Below are positions 1-9,124 of a DNA stretch of 64,000 bases, piece after piece. The translations under genes were made by a program, and so were the position numbers. Position 1 is the stretch's first letter. Each line of letters starts with the position of its first letter. The notes beneath the pieces were generated by a model. That model had not been told where the DNA came from, searched no databases, and was given only the letters and a program-made list of their open reading frames with translations. This DNA is from Streptomyces sp. CG 926 (lineage in GTDB: Bacteria > Actinomycetota > Actinomycetes > Streptomycetales > Streptomycetaceae): the NCBI RefSeq assembly GCF_003148825.1, contig NZ_QGGZ01000005.1, positions 434,001-498,000 on the forward strand, given 5' to 3'.

Positions 1-1033
1 CGTTCGCGGGGACCAGCTGCTCGACCATCGTGTAGCCGGTGATCAGCGCCGGGGCGATGCACAGACCGACGACCAGGCCGAGCGCGCCCAGCAGGATCAT
101 CGAGTTCGCCGCCCACAGGACGGAGGCGGCGGCGGTGAGGCCGATGTAGCCCAGGATCAGCCGGCGACGCGGGCCGATCTTCCAGGCGATGGCGCCCATG
201 GCGATACCGGAGATCATGTTGCCCGCGGCGAAGACGCCGTAGAGCAGGCCGTTGGCGCCGGGGTTGCCGATCTCTTCGGAGAAGGCGGCGAGCGAGACCT
301 GCATGCCGCCGAAGACGGCGCCGATCCCGAGGAAGGCGAAGATCAGGACGCGCAGGCCCGGGAAGGACAGCGCGAAGGCGCGCTTCTCGCCGGTCGCCGA
401 CGGGGCGTGCGTCTTGGGCTGGGTGGCCCGCTGGGCAGCGAACAGCAGGCCGCCGAGCAGGGTCAGCGTGGCCTCGGTGACCAGGCCGGCCGCCGGGTGG
501 ACGCCGGTGCACAGCGCGGTCGCGAGGACGGGGCCGACGACGAAGGTGAACTCGTCGGTGACGGACTCGAAGGCGGCGGCCGTCGGCAGCAGCGGCGAGC
601 CCTCCAGCTTGGCGGCCCAGCGCGCCCGGACCATCGGTCCGACCTGCGGCACCGAGGCGCCGGCGGGTACTGCGGCCAGCGCCAGCGCCCAGAGCGGAGC
701 GTCCAGCAGCGCGAGCGCGGCCAGGCCGGTGACGGCGGCGGAGTGCGCGAGGACCACGGGCAGCAGGACGGCGGTCTGGCCGAAGCGGTCGGTGAAGATG
801 CCCATCAGCGGAGCGGACAGGGCCATGGAGATACCGGTGACGGCGGCGACGATGCCGGCGCTGCCGTAGGAACCGGTGGTGTGCTGGACCAGCAGCAGGA
901 TGCTGATCGTCAGCATGCCGAAGGGGAGTCGTGCTGCGAAGCCGGGGAGTACGAAGCCGAGGGCGCCGGGAGTGCGCAGCAGCTGCCCGTAGCCGGGGCG
1001 GGCGGACGTGTCGGACGTGACCGCGGATGTCAC
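1..1033 (-). CDS. MFS transporter, C-terminus cut by window edge
   Basis: The reading frame starts at a GTG (1033-1031) preceded by a GGAAAGG ribosome site and runs off the left edge after 344 codons. The translation is almost entirely hydrophobic helices of the major facilitator superfamily. The first helices are near residues 20-55, followed by a short loop with Asp-Arg-Phe-Gly typical of the MFS loop 2-3 motif. A long central cytoplasmic loop contains Gln-Arg-Ala-Thr-Gln-Pro-Lys-Thr. The type is that of small-molecule or drug exporters; the substrate cannot be read from sequence. It has a long upstream region of its own, with a dyad array about 355 bp upstream. Seen: membrane protein and MFS-like loops. 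Inferred: efflux. Confidence 0.85.
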   Translation of the reverse strand, partial: MTSAVTSDTSARPGYGQLLRTPGALGFVLPGFAARLPFGMLTISILLLVQHTTGSYGSAGIVAAVTGISMALSAPLMGIFTDRFGQTAVLLPVVLAHSAAVTGLAALALLDAPLWALALAAVPAGASVPQVGPMVRARWAAKLEGSPLLPTAAAFESVTDEFTFVVGPVLATALCTGVHPAAGLVTEATLTLLGGLLFAAQRATQPKTHAPSATGEKRAFALSFPGLRVLIFAFLGIGAVFGGMQVSLAAFSEEIGNPGANGLLYGVFAAGNMISGIAMGAIAWKIGPRRRLILGYIGLTAAASVLWAANSMILLGALGLVVGLCIAPALITGYTMVEQLVPAN

Positions 1034-1387
1034 GGCCTTGCCTTTCCGCTGCCTGGTAGAGCGTCCCCGTCTGCGGACGGTGCTTCGCCTTGTGAGCGGC
1101 CGCACCCGTACATGTGGGAGCCCCGAGAGCTGTCCTCTTGCGCAGAACCGAGTGATACCTGGGCGCCCACTACGGGGTGGTGCCACGGCCGCTTTGCGGT
1201 CGCGCCAGCTCTGCGTCAGGCAGAGTTGGTTCGATCTGGTGTGCCTTCATCATACAGGGAAACCCACTACCACGCCCTGTGAATTCGGTGACAAGGGGTG
1301 TCTTCACCTGGGATTAACGGCTGCTTCGCATGTAAAGAGCCCGGAAAAGCAGTCAAAAACGGGCATATCTCAGCGAATTCGGCTGAA
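1034..1387. other. Gene-free stretch upstream of the MFS gene
   Basis: No convincing gene on either strand; the open frames here have poor codon bias and no family resemblance. The stretch is lower in G+C than its surroundings. Read on the minus strand, a TATGAT hexamer at 1254-1249 could be a -10 element for the MFS gene, which would imply a leader of about 210 bases. No good -35 lies at the right distance. Confidence 0.4.
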
Positions 1388-1446
1388 TTAGAGCGTTGCT
1401 CTAACTTGTTCGAGCGTCGCTCGAACCAACGGGAGCGTTGCTCTAA
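1388..1446. repeat. Three 17-bp dyads at 21-bp period, operator-like array
   Basis: Three inverted repeats start at 1388, 1409 and 1430. The first reads TTAGAGCGTTGCTCTAA and the second TTCGAGCGTCGCTCGAA. The third has the same right half but a degenerate left half. Each has 7-bp arms around a 3-base centre. The 21-bp spacing puts them on the same face of the helix, as expected for cooperative binding of a TetR-like dimer. The third copy overlaps the stop codon of the antiporter gene (1443-1445). They could also form three small RNA hairpins in its 3' end, but the exact period favours an operator. Confidence 0.6.
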
Positions 1447-2948
1447 CGGGAAACGGGTCCGCCCGTGCCCAGCCATCCCGCGAGCTTGCCGCCCCGGGCC
1501 ACCGCCCGCAGTCGCGCCTCCGCCGCGTCCCGCACCGGGTCCGTGGCCACCACCAGCAGCTCGTCCCCGCGCCGCAGCACGGTCGACGGCGCCGGTACGA
1601 AACTCTTCGCGTCCCGGACGACGAGCGTGACCGAGGCCCCCGGCGGCAGCCGCAGCTCGCTGACCTCCACGCCGTGCATCCGCGAGCCCGACGGGATGGA
1701 GAAGGACAGCAGGTGTCCGCGGAGCTTCTCCAGCGGCGCCGACTCGATCCCGAGGTCGAGGGCGGCCTCCTCCTCGTCGCCGAGGTTCAGCTTGCGCGCG
1801 AGCCAGGGCAGGGTCGGCCCCTGCACCAGGGTGTAGACGACGACCAGCACGAAGACGATGTTGAAGACCCGGTCGCTGCCCTCGATCCCGGACACCATCG
1901 GGATGGTCGCCAGGATGATGGGCACGGCCCCGCGCAGGCCCGCCCACGACATCAGCACCTGTTCCTGCCAGGAGAGCCGGAAGGGCAGCAGGCTGATGAA
2001 CACCTCCAGGGGCCGCGCCACCATCGTCAGCACCAGCCCGATGATCACGGCGGGCCAGAAGTCGCGGACCAGCTCGTGGGGGGTGACCAGCAGGCCCAGC
2101 AGCACGAACATGCCGATCTGGGCGATCCAGCCGAGTCCGTCGGCGAAGCCCCGGGTGGCCGGCCAGTGCGGCAGCTTGGCGTTGCCGAGCACCATCGCCG
2201 CCAGATACACCGCGAGGAAGCCGGAGCCGTGCGCGATGGCGCCGGCCGCGTACGCCACGATCGCGATGGCCATCACGGCGATCGGGTAGAGGCCGGAGGC
2301 GGGCAGGGCGACGTGCCGCAGACCGTACGCCCCCAGGAAGCCCACGGTCAGGCCGATCGCGGCGCCGATCGCCAGCTCCAGGGCGATCTTGCCGATCAGG
2401 AGGTACCACTCGTCCACCGGGCCGACGGTCGAGAAGGCCACCACCAGGATCACGACGGGTGCGTCGTTGAAACCGGACTCGGCCTCCAGGACGCCGGTGA
2501 TCCGCGCGGGCAGCGGGACCTTGCGCAGCACGGAGAAGACGGCCGCCGCGTCCGTCGAGGAGACCACCGCGCCGATCAGCAGGGCCTGGCGCCATTCCAG
2601 TCCGACCAGGTAGTGCGCCCCCGCCGCCGTCACGCCCACGCTCACCGCGACGCCCACCAGTGACAGCATGACCGCGGCCGGCAGGGCCGGCTTGATCTCT
2701 TTCCACTTGGTGCCCAGACCACCCTCGGCGAGGATCACGACGAGCGCGGCATAACCGATGACCTGGGTCAGCTCGGCGTTGTCGAAGACGACGTTGCCGA
2801 TGCCGTCCTGGCCTATCGCGATGCCTATGCCGAGGTAGATGAGCAGGCTGGGAAGACCGCTGCGTGAAGAGATGCGTACCGCCGCCACGGCGACGAGCAG
2901 CACGAGCGAGCAGACCAGCAGAAGCTCATTGAGCGTGTGGACAGTCAG
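1443..2948 (-). CDS. CPA1-family cation/proton antiporter with C-terminal TrkA-C domain
   Basis: This is an integral membrane antiporter of the NhaP/potassium-proton type. About 12-13 hydrophobic helices fill residues 5-390. They include the segment GFNDAPVVI (conserved Asn-Asp ion-binding helix of CPA transporters) and SSTDAAAVFSVL. The last 100 residues form a TrkA-C-like cytoplasmic regulatory domain (LRLPPGASVTLVVRDAKSF, RRGDELLVVA). A GAGGAGGG ribosome site suits a CTG start at 2948, giving LTVHTLNELLL. The first conventional start is GTG at 2903, which would lose 15 residues of the first helix, so the CTG is preferred. Likely role is K+ or Na+ efflux in exchange for protons. It is not in an operon with the MFS gene as far as spacing shows. 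Confidence 0.85.
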   Translation of the reverse strand: MTVHTLNELLLVCSLVLLVAVAAVRISSRSGLPSLLIYLGIGIAIGQDGIGNVVFDNAELTQVIGYAALVVILAEGGLGTKWKEIKPALPAAVMLSLVGVAVSVGVTAAGAHYLVGLEWRQALLIGAVVSSTDAAAVFSVLRKVPLPARITGVLEAESGFNDAPVVILVVAFSTVGPVDEWYLLIGKIALELAIGAAIGLTVGFLGAYGLRHVALPASGLYPIAVMAIAIVAYAAGAIAHGSGFLAVYLAAMVLGNAKLPHWPATRGFADGLGWIAQIGMFVLLGLLVTPHELVRDFWPAVIIGLVLTMVARPLEVFISLLPFRLSWQEQVLMSWAGLRGAVPIILATIPMVSGIEGSDRVFNIVFVLVVVYTLVQGPTLPWLARKLNLGDEEEAALDLGIESAPLEKLRGHLLSFSIPSGSRMHGVEVSELRLPPGASVTLVVRDAKSFVPAPSTVLRRGDELLVVATDPVRDAAEARLRAVARGGKLAGWLGTGGPVSR

Positions 2949-3010
2949 CGGGCGGCCCTCCTCAATGCGCCCGGTGGATCGATCCTCCCGGCGACAAGTT
3001 CGGCAAGTAG

Positions 3011-3027
3011 TTCGTTACCTTACCTAA
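3011..3027. promoter_or_regulatory. Partial match to an IdeR/DmdR1 iron box
   Basis: On the minus strand this reads TTAGGTAAGGTAACGAA. Its left half fits the iron-box half site TTAGGTTAG-like consensus very well; the right half fits only if one base is missing. It lies between the divergent antiporter and penicillin acylase genes. Suggestive only. Confidence 0.25.
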
Positions 3028-3181
3028 TCTTTGACGCGCCCTTTACGCGATAACCACATTGTGAAACGCCTGTTCGCCCCTGTCCTCGTCAGCTCCACCC
3101 CTGGCGGATCAACGAAGTCGGTCCTGCGCCTATGGTTGCTCCCAGCACTCCCAGGACCACCCTGCCCCTCTAAGGACAGCG

Positions 3182-6061
3182 ATGCCCGCCAACGAAACCG
3201 CTCCTCCCGTCAAGAAGAAGGGACGACGCGCCCGTCTGATCGTGCTCGTCCTGGTCCTGGCTCTCGTCGCGGGCCTCGGCTACGGGGCGTACTGGAGCGT
3301 GGACGGCGTGCGCGCCTCCTTCCCCCAGACGACCGGCTCCCTCAAGGTGCCGGGCCTGACCGGGACCGTCGACGTCAAGCGCGACGCCCACGGCATTCCC
3401 CAGCTCTACGCAGACAACGACGACGACCTCTTCCGCGCGCAGGGCTTCGTGCACGCGCAGGACCGGTTCTGGGAGATGGACGTACGGCGTCACATGACGT
3501 CCGGCCGGCTCTCCGAGATGTTCGGTTCCGGCCAGGTCGAGACCGACGCCTTCCTGCGCACGCTGGGCTGGCGCCAGGTCGCTCAGGCCGAGTTCGACAC
3601 CAAGCTGTCGCCCGAGACCAAGAAGTATCTCCAGGCCTACGCCGACGGGGTCAACGCGTACCTGAAGGGGAAGTCCGGCAAGGACCTCTCCGTCGAGCAC
3701 GCGGCGCTGAAGCTCAGCGACGACTACCAGCCCGAGCAGTGGTCGCCGGTGGACTCGGTGGCCTGGCTCAAGGCGATGGCGTGGGACCTGCGCGGCAACA
3801 TGCAGGACGAGATCGACCGCGCGCTGATGGCGACCAAGCTCTCCCAGGCGCAGATCGACGAGCTCTACCCGCCGTACCCCTACGACCGGAACAAGCCGAT
3901 CGTCGAGGGCGGCAAGCTCGACGGCGGCAAGTACACCCCGCAGGGCGTCACGGGCAGCGGCTCCGGCACCGGAACCGGCTCGGGCAGCGGCTCCGGCGGC
4001 AACACCGTCGGCGGCCAGACCTCGACCGTCACGGGTCCGATCGGCGCCCCGGCCGACGCACCGGCCAACGGGTTGGCCGACAACGTCGCCGCCCAGGGCG
4101 CGACCGTGGGCCTGCGCACCCAGCTGGGCTCCCTCGCCGACACCCTGGACAAGATCCCCGCGATCCTCGGCCCCAACGGCAGCGGCATCGGCTCGAACTC
4201 CTGGGTCGTCTCCGGCAAGTACACGACCACCGGCAAGCCGCTGCTCGCGAACGACCCGCACCTGTCCCCGCAGCTGCCCTCGGTCTGGTACCAGATGGGC
4301 CTGCACTGCCGCGCGGTCTCGGCCCAGTGCCAGTACGACGTGGCCGGCTACACCTTCTCGGGCATGCCCGGCGTGGTCATCGGCCACAACGCCGACATCG
4401 CCTGGGGCATGACCAACCTCGGCGCCGACGTCACCGACCTCTACCTGGAGCAGGTCAAGCCCGAGGGCTACGTCTACGACAACAAGGTGCTCCCCTTCAC
4501 CACCCGCGAAGAGGTCATCAAGGTCGCGGGCGGCGACAGCAAGAAGATCACCGTCCGCACCACCAACAACGGCCCGCTCGTCTCGGACCGCAGCGAGGAG
4601 CTCGGTACGGTCGGCAGCCGCGCCCCCGTCGCCAGCTCCGCCCCCGACCGCGGTGACGGCTACGCCGTCGCCCTGCGCTGGACGGCGCTGGACCCGGGCA
4701 AGTCCATGGACGCGGTCTTCAAGCTCGACCGGGCCAAGACCTTCGACGACTTCCGCAAGGCGGCCGCCGACTTCGAGGTCCCGTCCCAGAACCTGATCTA
4801 CGCCGACAACAAGGGCCCCAACGGCAACATCGGCTACCAGGCCCCCGGCCGCATCCCGGTGCGCGGCCAGGGCGACGGTCGGATGCCCGCCCCGGGCTGG
4901 GACTCCAAGTACGCCTGGAAGGGCGCCAAGGACGGCAACGCCGGCTACATCCCGCAGAACGAGATGCCCTGGGACCAGAACCCGTCCCGCGGCTACATCG
5001 TCACCGCCAACCAGGCGGTCGTGGAGCCCGGCACCGGCGCCGGCAAGTACCCGAACCTGCTGACCACCGACTGGGGCTACGGCGCCCGCAGCCAGCGGAT
5101 CAACGACCTCATCGAGGCGAAGATCAAGGACGGCGGTCGGATCTCGACCGACGACATGCGCACCATGCAGATGGACAACAGCAGCGAGATCGCAGCGCTG
5201 CTGACCCCGATGCTGGCGAAGATAGAGGTCTCGGACCCGGGCGTGCGGGCCGCGCAGAAGCTGCTCGACGGCTGGAACTACACGCAGGAGTCCGACTCGG
5301 CGGCCGCGGCCTACTTCAACGCGGTCTGGCGCAACATCCTCAAGCTGTCCTTCGGCGACAAGATGCCCAAGGAGCTGCGGATCGAGGGCAGCTGCATGAG
5401 CGTCGTCGGCAACGGCACCGGCCCGGCCGACGACCTCGCCAAGACGGTCCGCGAATGCGGCACCCGCGGCTCGGACTCGGCGCAGCCCGACGGCGGCGAC
5501 CGCTGGTTCGAGGTGGTCCGCCGCCTGGTCAAGGACGAGAAGTCGCCGTGGTGGACCTCGCCGAGGACCGTCACCCTGCCGGCCGCCACCAACCGTGACG
5601 AGCTCTTCGCCCGGGCCATGCGCGACGCCCGCTGGGAGCTGACCGCCAAGCTCGGCAAGGACCAGTCCACCTGGAGCTGGGGCCGCCTGCACCAGCTGAC
5701 GCTGAAGAACCAGACGATCGGCACCGAGGGCCCCGGCTTCATGCAGTGGCTCCTCAACCGCGGCCCGTGGGACGTGGGCGGCGGCGAGGCCACGGTCAAC
5801 GCGACCGGCTGGAACGCCTCCAGCGGGTACGGGGTCACGTGGGTGCCGTCGATGCGGATGGTCGTGAACCTCAACGACCTCGACAAGTCGCGCTGGATCA
5901 ACCTCACGGGTGCCTCGGGGCACGCGTACAACGCGCACTACACGGACCAGACGACGATGTGGGCCAAGGGCGAGCTGCTGGAGTGGCCCTTCGGCAAGGA
6001 CGCCGTCGACAAGGCCACGGTCGACACCCTCACCCTCAAGCCCGAGGGTGCCGGTTCCTAA
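3182..6061 (+). CDS. Penicillin acylase family amidohydrolase, membrane-anchored
   Basis: This is an Ntn-hydrolase of the penicillin amidase family, 959 residues. A Lys/Arg-rich N-terminus and one membrane helix (about residues 18-40) suggest an extracytoplasmic enzyme with an N-terminal anchor. The alpha-chain region (GTVDVKRDAHGIPQLYADN) is followed by a Gly-Ser/Gly-Thr-rich spacer near residues 258-275. The autoproteolytic junction is at Gly337-Ser338; Ser338-Asn-Ser-Trp is the expected new N-terminal nucleophile. NDPHL and WGMTNLGADVTDLY further on are family hallmarks. ATG at 3182 has an AAGGA site. The acyl substrate is unknown; family members cleave beta-lactam side chains or acyl-homoserine lactones. 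Its stop overlaps the convergent folate gene by 4 bp. Confidence 0.92.
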   Translation: MPANETAPPVKKKGRRARLIVLVLVLALVAGLGYGAYWSVDGVRASFPQTTGSLKVPGLTGTVDVKRDAHGIPQLYADNDDDLFRAQGFVHAQDRFWEMDVRRHMTSGRLSEMFGSGQVETDAFLRTLGWRQVAQAEFDTKLSPETKKYLQAYADGVNAYLKGKSGKDLSVEHAALKLSDDYQPEQWSPVDSVAWLKAMAWDLRGNMQDEIDRALMATKLSQAQIDELYPPYPYDRNKPIVEGGKLDGGKYTPQGVTGSGSGTGTGSGSGSGGNTVGGQTSTVTGPIGAPADAPANGLADNVAAQGATVGLRTQLGSLADTLDKIPAILGPNGSGIGSNSWVVSGKYTTTGKPLLANDPHLSPQLPSVWYQMGLHCRAVSAQCQYDVAGYTFSGMPGVVIGHNADIAWGMTNLGADVTDLYLEQVKPEGYVYDNKVLPFTTREEVIKVAGGDSKKITVRTTNNGPLVSDRSEELGTVGSRAPVASSAPDRGDGYAVALRWTALDPGKSMDAVFKLDRAKTFDDFRKAAADFEVPSQNLIYADNKGPNGNIGYQAPGRIPVRGQGDGRMPAPGWDSKYAWKGAKDGNAGYIPQNEMPWDQNPSRGYIVTANQAVVEPGTGAGKYPNLLTTDWGYGARSQRINDLIEAKIKDGGRISTDDMRTMQMDNSSEIAALLTPMLAKIEVSDPGVRAAQKLLDGWNYTQESDSAAAAYFNAVWRNILKLSFGDKMPKELRIEGSCMSVVGNGTGPADDLAKTVRECGTRGSDSAQPDGGDRWFEVVRRLVKDEKSPWWTSPRTVTLPAATNRDELFARAMRDARWELTAKLGKDQSTWSWGRLHQLTLKNQTIGTEGPGFMQWLLNRGPWDVGGGEATVNATGWNASSGYGVTWVPSMRMVVNLNDLDKSRWINLTGASGHAYNAHYTDQTTMWAKGELLEWPFGKDAVDKATVDTLTLKPEGAGS

Positions 6062-6708
6062 GGACGGCTGAAGCGGCGCACCCCTGACGGGGTCGCCACC
6101 GCTCGTACGGGGTGGTCGTGCGGTTCCTCCGGGACCCGCGCGACCACCTCTTCGTCGTAGAGGAGCACCACCAGCGCGGGATGCGCCCCGGCGCGCTCCA
6201 GCCGCTCCAGCACCCGGTCGTACGAGCCTCCGCCGCGGCCGAGGCGCATCCCGCGCCCGTCCACCGCGAGCCCGGGCAGCAGGACGGCGTCGGCCCCGGT
6301 GACCGCGTCCGGTCCGAGCGCGGGGCCGGACGGCTCCAGCAGCCGCATCTTGCCCGGGTGGGCGGCCTCGGCGAGCGAGGCCGGGCCTTCGTACGCGGCC
6401 CAGTCGAGGTCGTTGTCGGGCAGCAGCAGCGGGAGCAGCACCCGCTTGCCGGCCGCGCGCAGGGCGTCGAGGAGATCCCGGGTGCCGGGTTCGGTGCCGA
6501 TCGAGACGTACGCCGCCACCGTGCGGGCGTCGGCCAGTTCGGGCAGTTCGAATGCCCTGACGGCGAGTGCGGTGGCCGCCGTACGGCACTGTTCGGGGGA
6601 CAAGGCGCGGCGCGCGGAGAGCAGCTCTCGGCGCAGTTCGGCCTTGGCGGAAGCGGTGTGCGGGTTCTGTGCCACGAGGAAATCAAATATCCTTCCGAAT
6701 CGGGGCAT
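6058..6708 (-). CDS. 5-formyltetrahydrofolate cyclo-ligase
   Basis: The enzyme converts 5-formyl-THF to 5,10-methenyl-THF using ATP (folate salvage). The 216-residue translation carries the family signature RLGRGGGSYDR near residues 170-180, the N-terminal helix KAELRRELLSARRALSP and the central ADAVLLPGLAVDGRG. The first 11 residues (MPRFGRIFDFL) are atypical. A GTG at 6675 (VAQNPH...) with an upstream GGAAGGA stretch is an alternative start. The gene is convergent with the penicillin acylase gene (4-bp overlap) and divergent from galU with 62 bp between them. Confidence 0.9.
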   Translation of the reverse strand: MPRFGRIFDFLVAQNPHTASAKAELRRELLSARRALSPEQCRTAATALAVRAFELPELADARTVAAYVSIGTEPGTRDLLDALRAAGKRVLLPLLLPDNDLDWAAYEGPASLAEAAHPGKMRLLEPSGPALGPDAVTGADAVLLPGLAVDGRGMRLGRGGGSYDRVLERLERAGAHPALVVLLYDEEVVARVPEEPHDHPVRAVATPSGVRRFSRP

Positions 6709-6770
6709 ATCTGTATCTACCTGCTGCGATCTCGTCCGGTGTTCGACGGAAGGCCACTATCGTTCGGGGC

Positions 6771-7673
6771 ATGACTATGTTGCACCCCGTGATCAAGAAG
6801 GCCGTGATTCCGGCTGCTGGCCTCGGTACCCGCTTCCTCCCGGCGACCAAGGCGACCCCGAAGGAAATGCTCCCGGTGGTGGACAAGCCGGCCATCCAGT
6901 ACGTGGTCGAGGAGGCCGTCGGGGCCGGGCTCGATGACGTTCTCATGATCACTGGGCGTAACAAGCGTGCCCTGGAAGACCACTTCGACCGGAACTACGA
7001 GCTGGAGTCGGCGCTCATCGCCAAGGGCGACGACGACCGCCTGAAGAAGGTCCAGGAGTCCAGCGACCTGGCCACCATGCACTACGTCCGCCAGGGCGAC
7101 CCGCGGGGCCTGGGCCACGCGGTGCTGTGCGCCGAGCCGCACGTCGGCCGCGAGCCCTTCGCCGTCCTGCTCGGTGACGACCTCATCGACCCGCGTGACC
7201 CGCTGCTGCGCCAGATGGCCGACATCTACGCCCGCACCGGCGGCACCGTCATCGCGCTCATGGAGGTCGACCCGGCCAACGTCCACCTCTACGGCTGCGC
7301 CGCCGTCGAGGCCACGGACGAGGAGGACGTGGTCCGCATCACCGGCCTCGTCGAGAAGCCGGATCCCGAGGACGCCCCCAGCAACTACGCCGTTATTGGA
7401 CGCTACGTCCTCAACCCCGCGATCTTCGACATACTGCGGGAGACCGAGCCGGGCCGCGGTGGGGAGATCCAGCTCACCGACGCTCTGCAGAAGCTGGCCG
7501 CCGACGAGACCGTCGGCGGTCCGGTGCACGGCGTGGTCTTCCGGGGCCGTCGCTACGACACCGGGGACCGCGGCGACTACCTGCGGGCCATCGTCCGCCT
7601 CGCGTGCGAGCGCGACGACCTGGGCCCCGAGTTCCGCACCTGGCTTCACCGTTACGTCACGGAGGAGATGTAG
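6771..7673 (+). CDS. galU: UTP-glucose-1-phosphate uridylyltransferase
   Basis: Makes UDP-glucose from UTP and glucose-1-phosphate, feeding cell-envelope and glycan synthesis. The 300-residue protein has the nucleotidyltransferase loop AAGLGTRFLPATKATPKEML at residues 13-32, the metal-binding LLGDDLI and a C-terminal RRYDTGDRGDY. ATG at 6771 (a second ATG is two codons on) has little ribosome-site character. A CACTAT hexamer 10 bases upstream suggests a leaderless or near-leaderless mRNA. It is followed after 4 bp by moeA, so the two are probably cotranscribed. Confidence 0.93.
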   Translation: MTMLHPVIKKAVIPAAGLGTRFLPATKATPKEMLPVVDKPAIQYVVEEAVGAGLDDVLMITGRNKRALEDHFDRNYELESALIAKGDDDRLKKVQESSDLATMHYVRQGDPRGLGHAVLCAEPHVGREPFAVLLGDDLIDPRDPLLRQMADIYARTGGTVIALMEVDPANVHLYGCAAVEATDEEDVVRITGLVEKPDPEDAPSNYAVIGRYVLNPAIFDILRETEPGRGGEIQLTDALQKLAADETVGGPVHGVVFRGRRYDTGDRGDYLRAIVRLACERDDLGPEFRTWLHRYVTEEM

Positions 7674-7677
7674 CACC

Positions 7678-9051
7678 TTGAGCAGTTCCGCACCGCAGCA
7701 TCCACGCCTGGCGGGCGGCCACCGTCTGTGGTCCGTGGACGAGCACCTCGCGGACGTCCTCTCGGCCGTCCGGCCGCTGGAGCCCATCGAGCTCCAACTG
7801 CTGGACGCCCAGGGCTGTGTCCTGGTCGAGGACGTGACCGTGCCCGTCGCCCTCCCGCCCTTCGACAACAGCTCCATGGACGGCTACGCCGTCCGAACGG
7901 CCGATGTCCAGGGTGCGAGCGAGGAGTTCCCCGCGGTGCTGACGGTCGTCGGGGACGTCGCGGCGGGCAGCGGTGAGCTGCCCACCGTGGGCCCCGGCGA
8001 GGCTGCCCGGATCATGACCGGCGCCCCGCTGCCGCCCGGCGCGGAAGCCGTCGTACCGGTCGAGTGGACCGACGGCGGCACGGGGGGTGGCGCGGCCGCC
8101 GGGATGACCCCCGCCAGCGCCGCCCCCGAGCAGGCGAGCGGCGAGGTCCGGGTGCACCGCGCCGCCGAGGCGCGGGCGCACGTCCGCGCGCGCGGCAGCG
8201 ACGTACAGGCCGGTGACCTGGCCCTCGCCGCCGGCACCGTCCTGGGGCCGCCGCAGATCGCCCTGCTCGCCGCCATCGGCCGCGGCACCGTACGGGTGCG
8301 GCCCCGCCCCCGCGTGGTGGTCATGTCCACCGGCAGCGAGCTGGTCCAGCCGGGCGAGGCGCTCGCGGCGGGCACCATCTACGACTCCAACAGCTTCGCG
8401 CTCGCCGCGGCCGCGCGGGACGCCGGCGCCATCGCCTACCGGGTCGGCGCCGTCGCGGACGACGCCGACACCCTGCGCGCCACCATCGAGGACCAGCTGA
8501 TCCGGGCCGACCTGCTGGTCACCACGGGCGGGGTCAGCGTCGGCGCGTACGACGTCGTCAAGGAGGCGCTGTCCTGCGTCGGGCAGTCCGACGCGGGCGA
8601 GAGCGAGGGCGAGGGCCAGGACGTCGACGGCGGCCGGATGGACTTCCGCAAGCTCGCCATGCAGCCCGGCAAGCCGCAGGGCTTCGGCACGATCGGCCCC
8701 GACCACACCCCGCTGCTGGCGCTGCCCGGCAACCCGGTGTCCTCGTACGTCTCCTTCGAGCTGTTCGTGCGGCCCGCGATCCGCGTCCTCATGGGGCTGC
8801 CGGAGTCCGAGGTCCACAGGCCGAGCGTGCGCGCGGTGCTGAGCGCCGACAAGGCACTCGGCTCCCCGGCCGGCCGCCGCCAGTTCCTGCGCGGCAAGTA
8901 CGACGCCGAGAGCGGCACGGTCGCCCCGGTCGGCGGATCGGGCTCCCACCTGATCGCCGCGCTGGCCCACGCGGACTCCCTGATGGTCGTACCGGAGGAC
9001 GTCACCTCGGTGGAGCCGGGGACCGATCTGGAAGTGATCCTGCTCGGCTGA
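7678..9051 (+). CDS. MoeA/Glp: molybdopterin molybdenumtransferase or gephyrin-like division protein
   Basis: The 457-residue protein has the complete MoeA layout: domain with PFDNSSMDGYAVR (residues about 61-73), RIMTGAPLPPGAEAVVPVE, the MoCF-binding domain VVVMSTGSELV and TTGGVSVGAYDVVKE, the LALPGNPVSS loop, and a C-terminal beta domain. MoeA inserts molybdate into adenylated molybdopterin. In Corynebacterium a gephyrin-like MoeA homologue (Glp) binds FtsZ and the membrane receptor GlpR, and a GlpR/SepX homologue lies four genes downstream here, so a division role is likely. Two inserts look non-core: a Gly/Ala-rich loop around residues 130-155 and an acidic loop around 305-320. The TTG start at 7678 is served by GGAGGAG at the galU stop. 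Confidence 0.88.
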   Translation: MSSSAPQHPRLAGGHRLWSVDEHLADVLSAVRPLEPIELQLLDAQGCVLVEDVTVPVALPPFDNSSMDGYAVRTADVQGASEEFPAVLTVVGDVAAGSGELPTVGPGEAARIMTGAPLPPGAEAVVPVEWTDGGTGGGAAAGMTPASAAPEQASGEVRVHRAAEARAHVRARGSDVQAGDLALAAGTVLGPPQIALLAAIGRGTVRVRPRPRVVVMSTGSELVQPGEALAAGTIYDSNSFALAAAARDAGAIAYRVGAVADDADTLRATIEDQLIRADLLVTTGGVSVGAYDVVKEALSCVGQSDAGESEGEGQDVDGGRMDFRKLAMQPGKPQGFGTIGPDHTPLLALPGNPVSSYVSFELFVRPAIRVLMGLPESEVHRPSVRAVLSADKALGSPAGRRQFLRGKYDAESGTVAPVGGSGSHLIAALAHADSLMVVPEDVTSVEPGTDLEVILLG

Positions 9052-9124
9052 AGTCGGGCCGGTGCGGGTAGCGTGTGTCGCACCACACAGGCTCCCCGGG
9101 AGCCCAGAGCGGAGCGGCGCAGCA

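Noticed and set aside
3170..6589. An 1139-residue open frame on the minus strand across the penicillin acylase gene
   Set aside because: It is the antisense of a well-supported family protein. The translation is Val/Arg/Gly/Ala low complexity, the usual high-G+C shadow.
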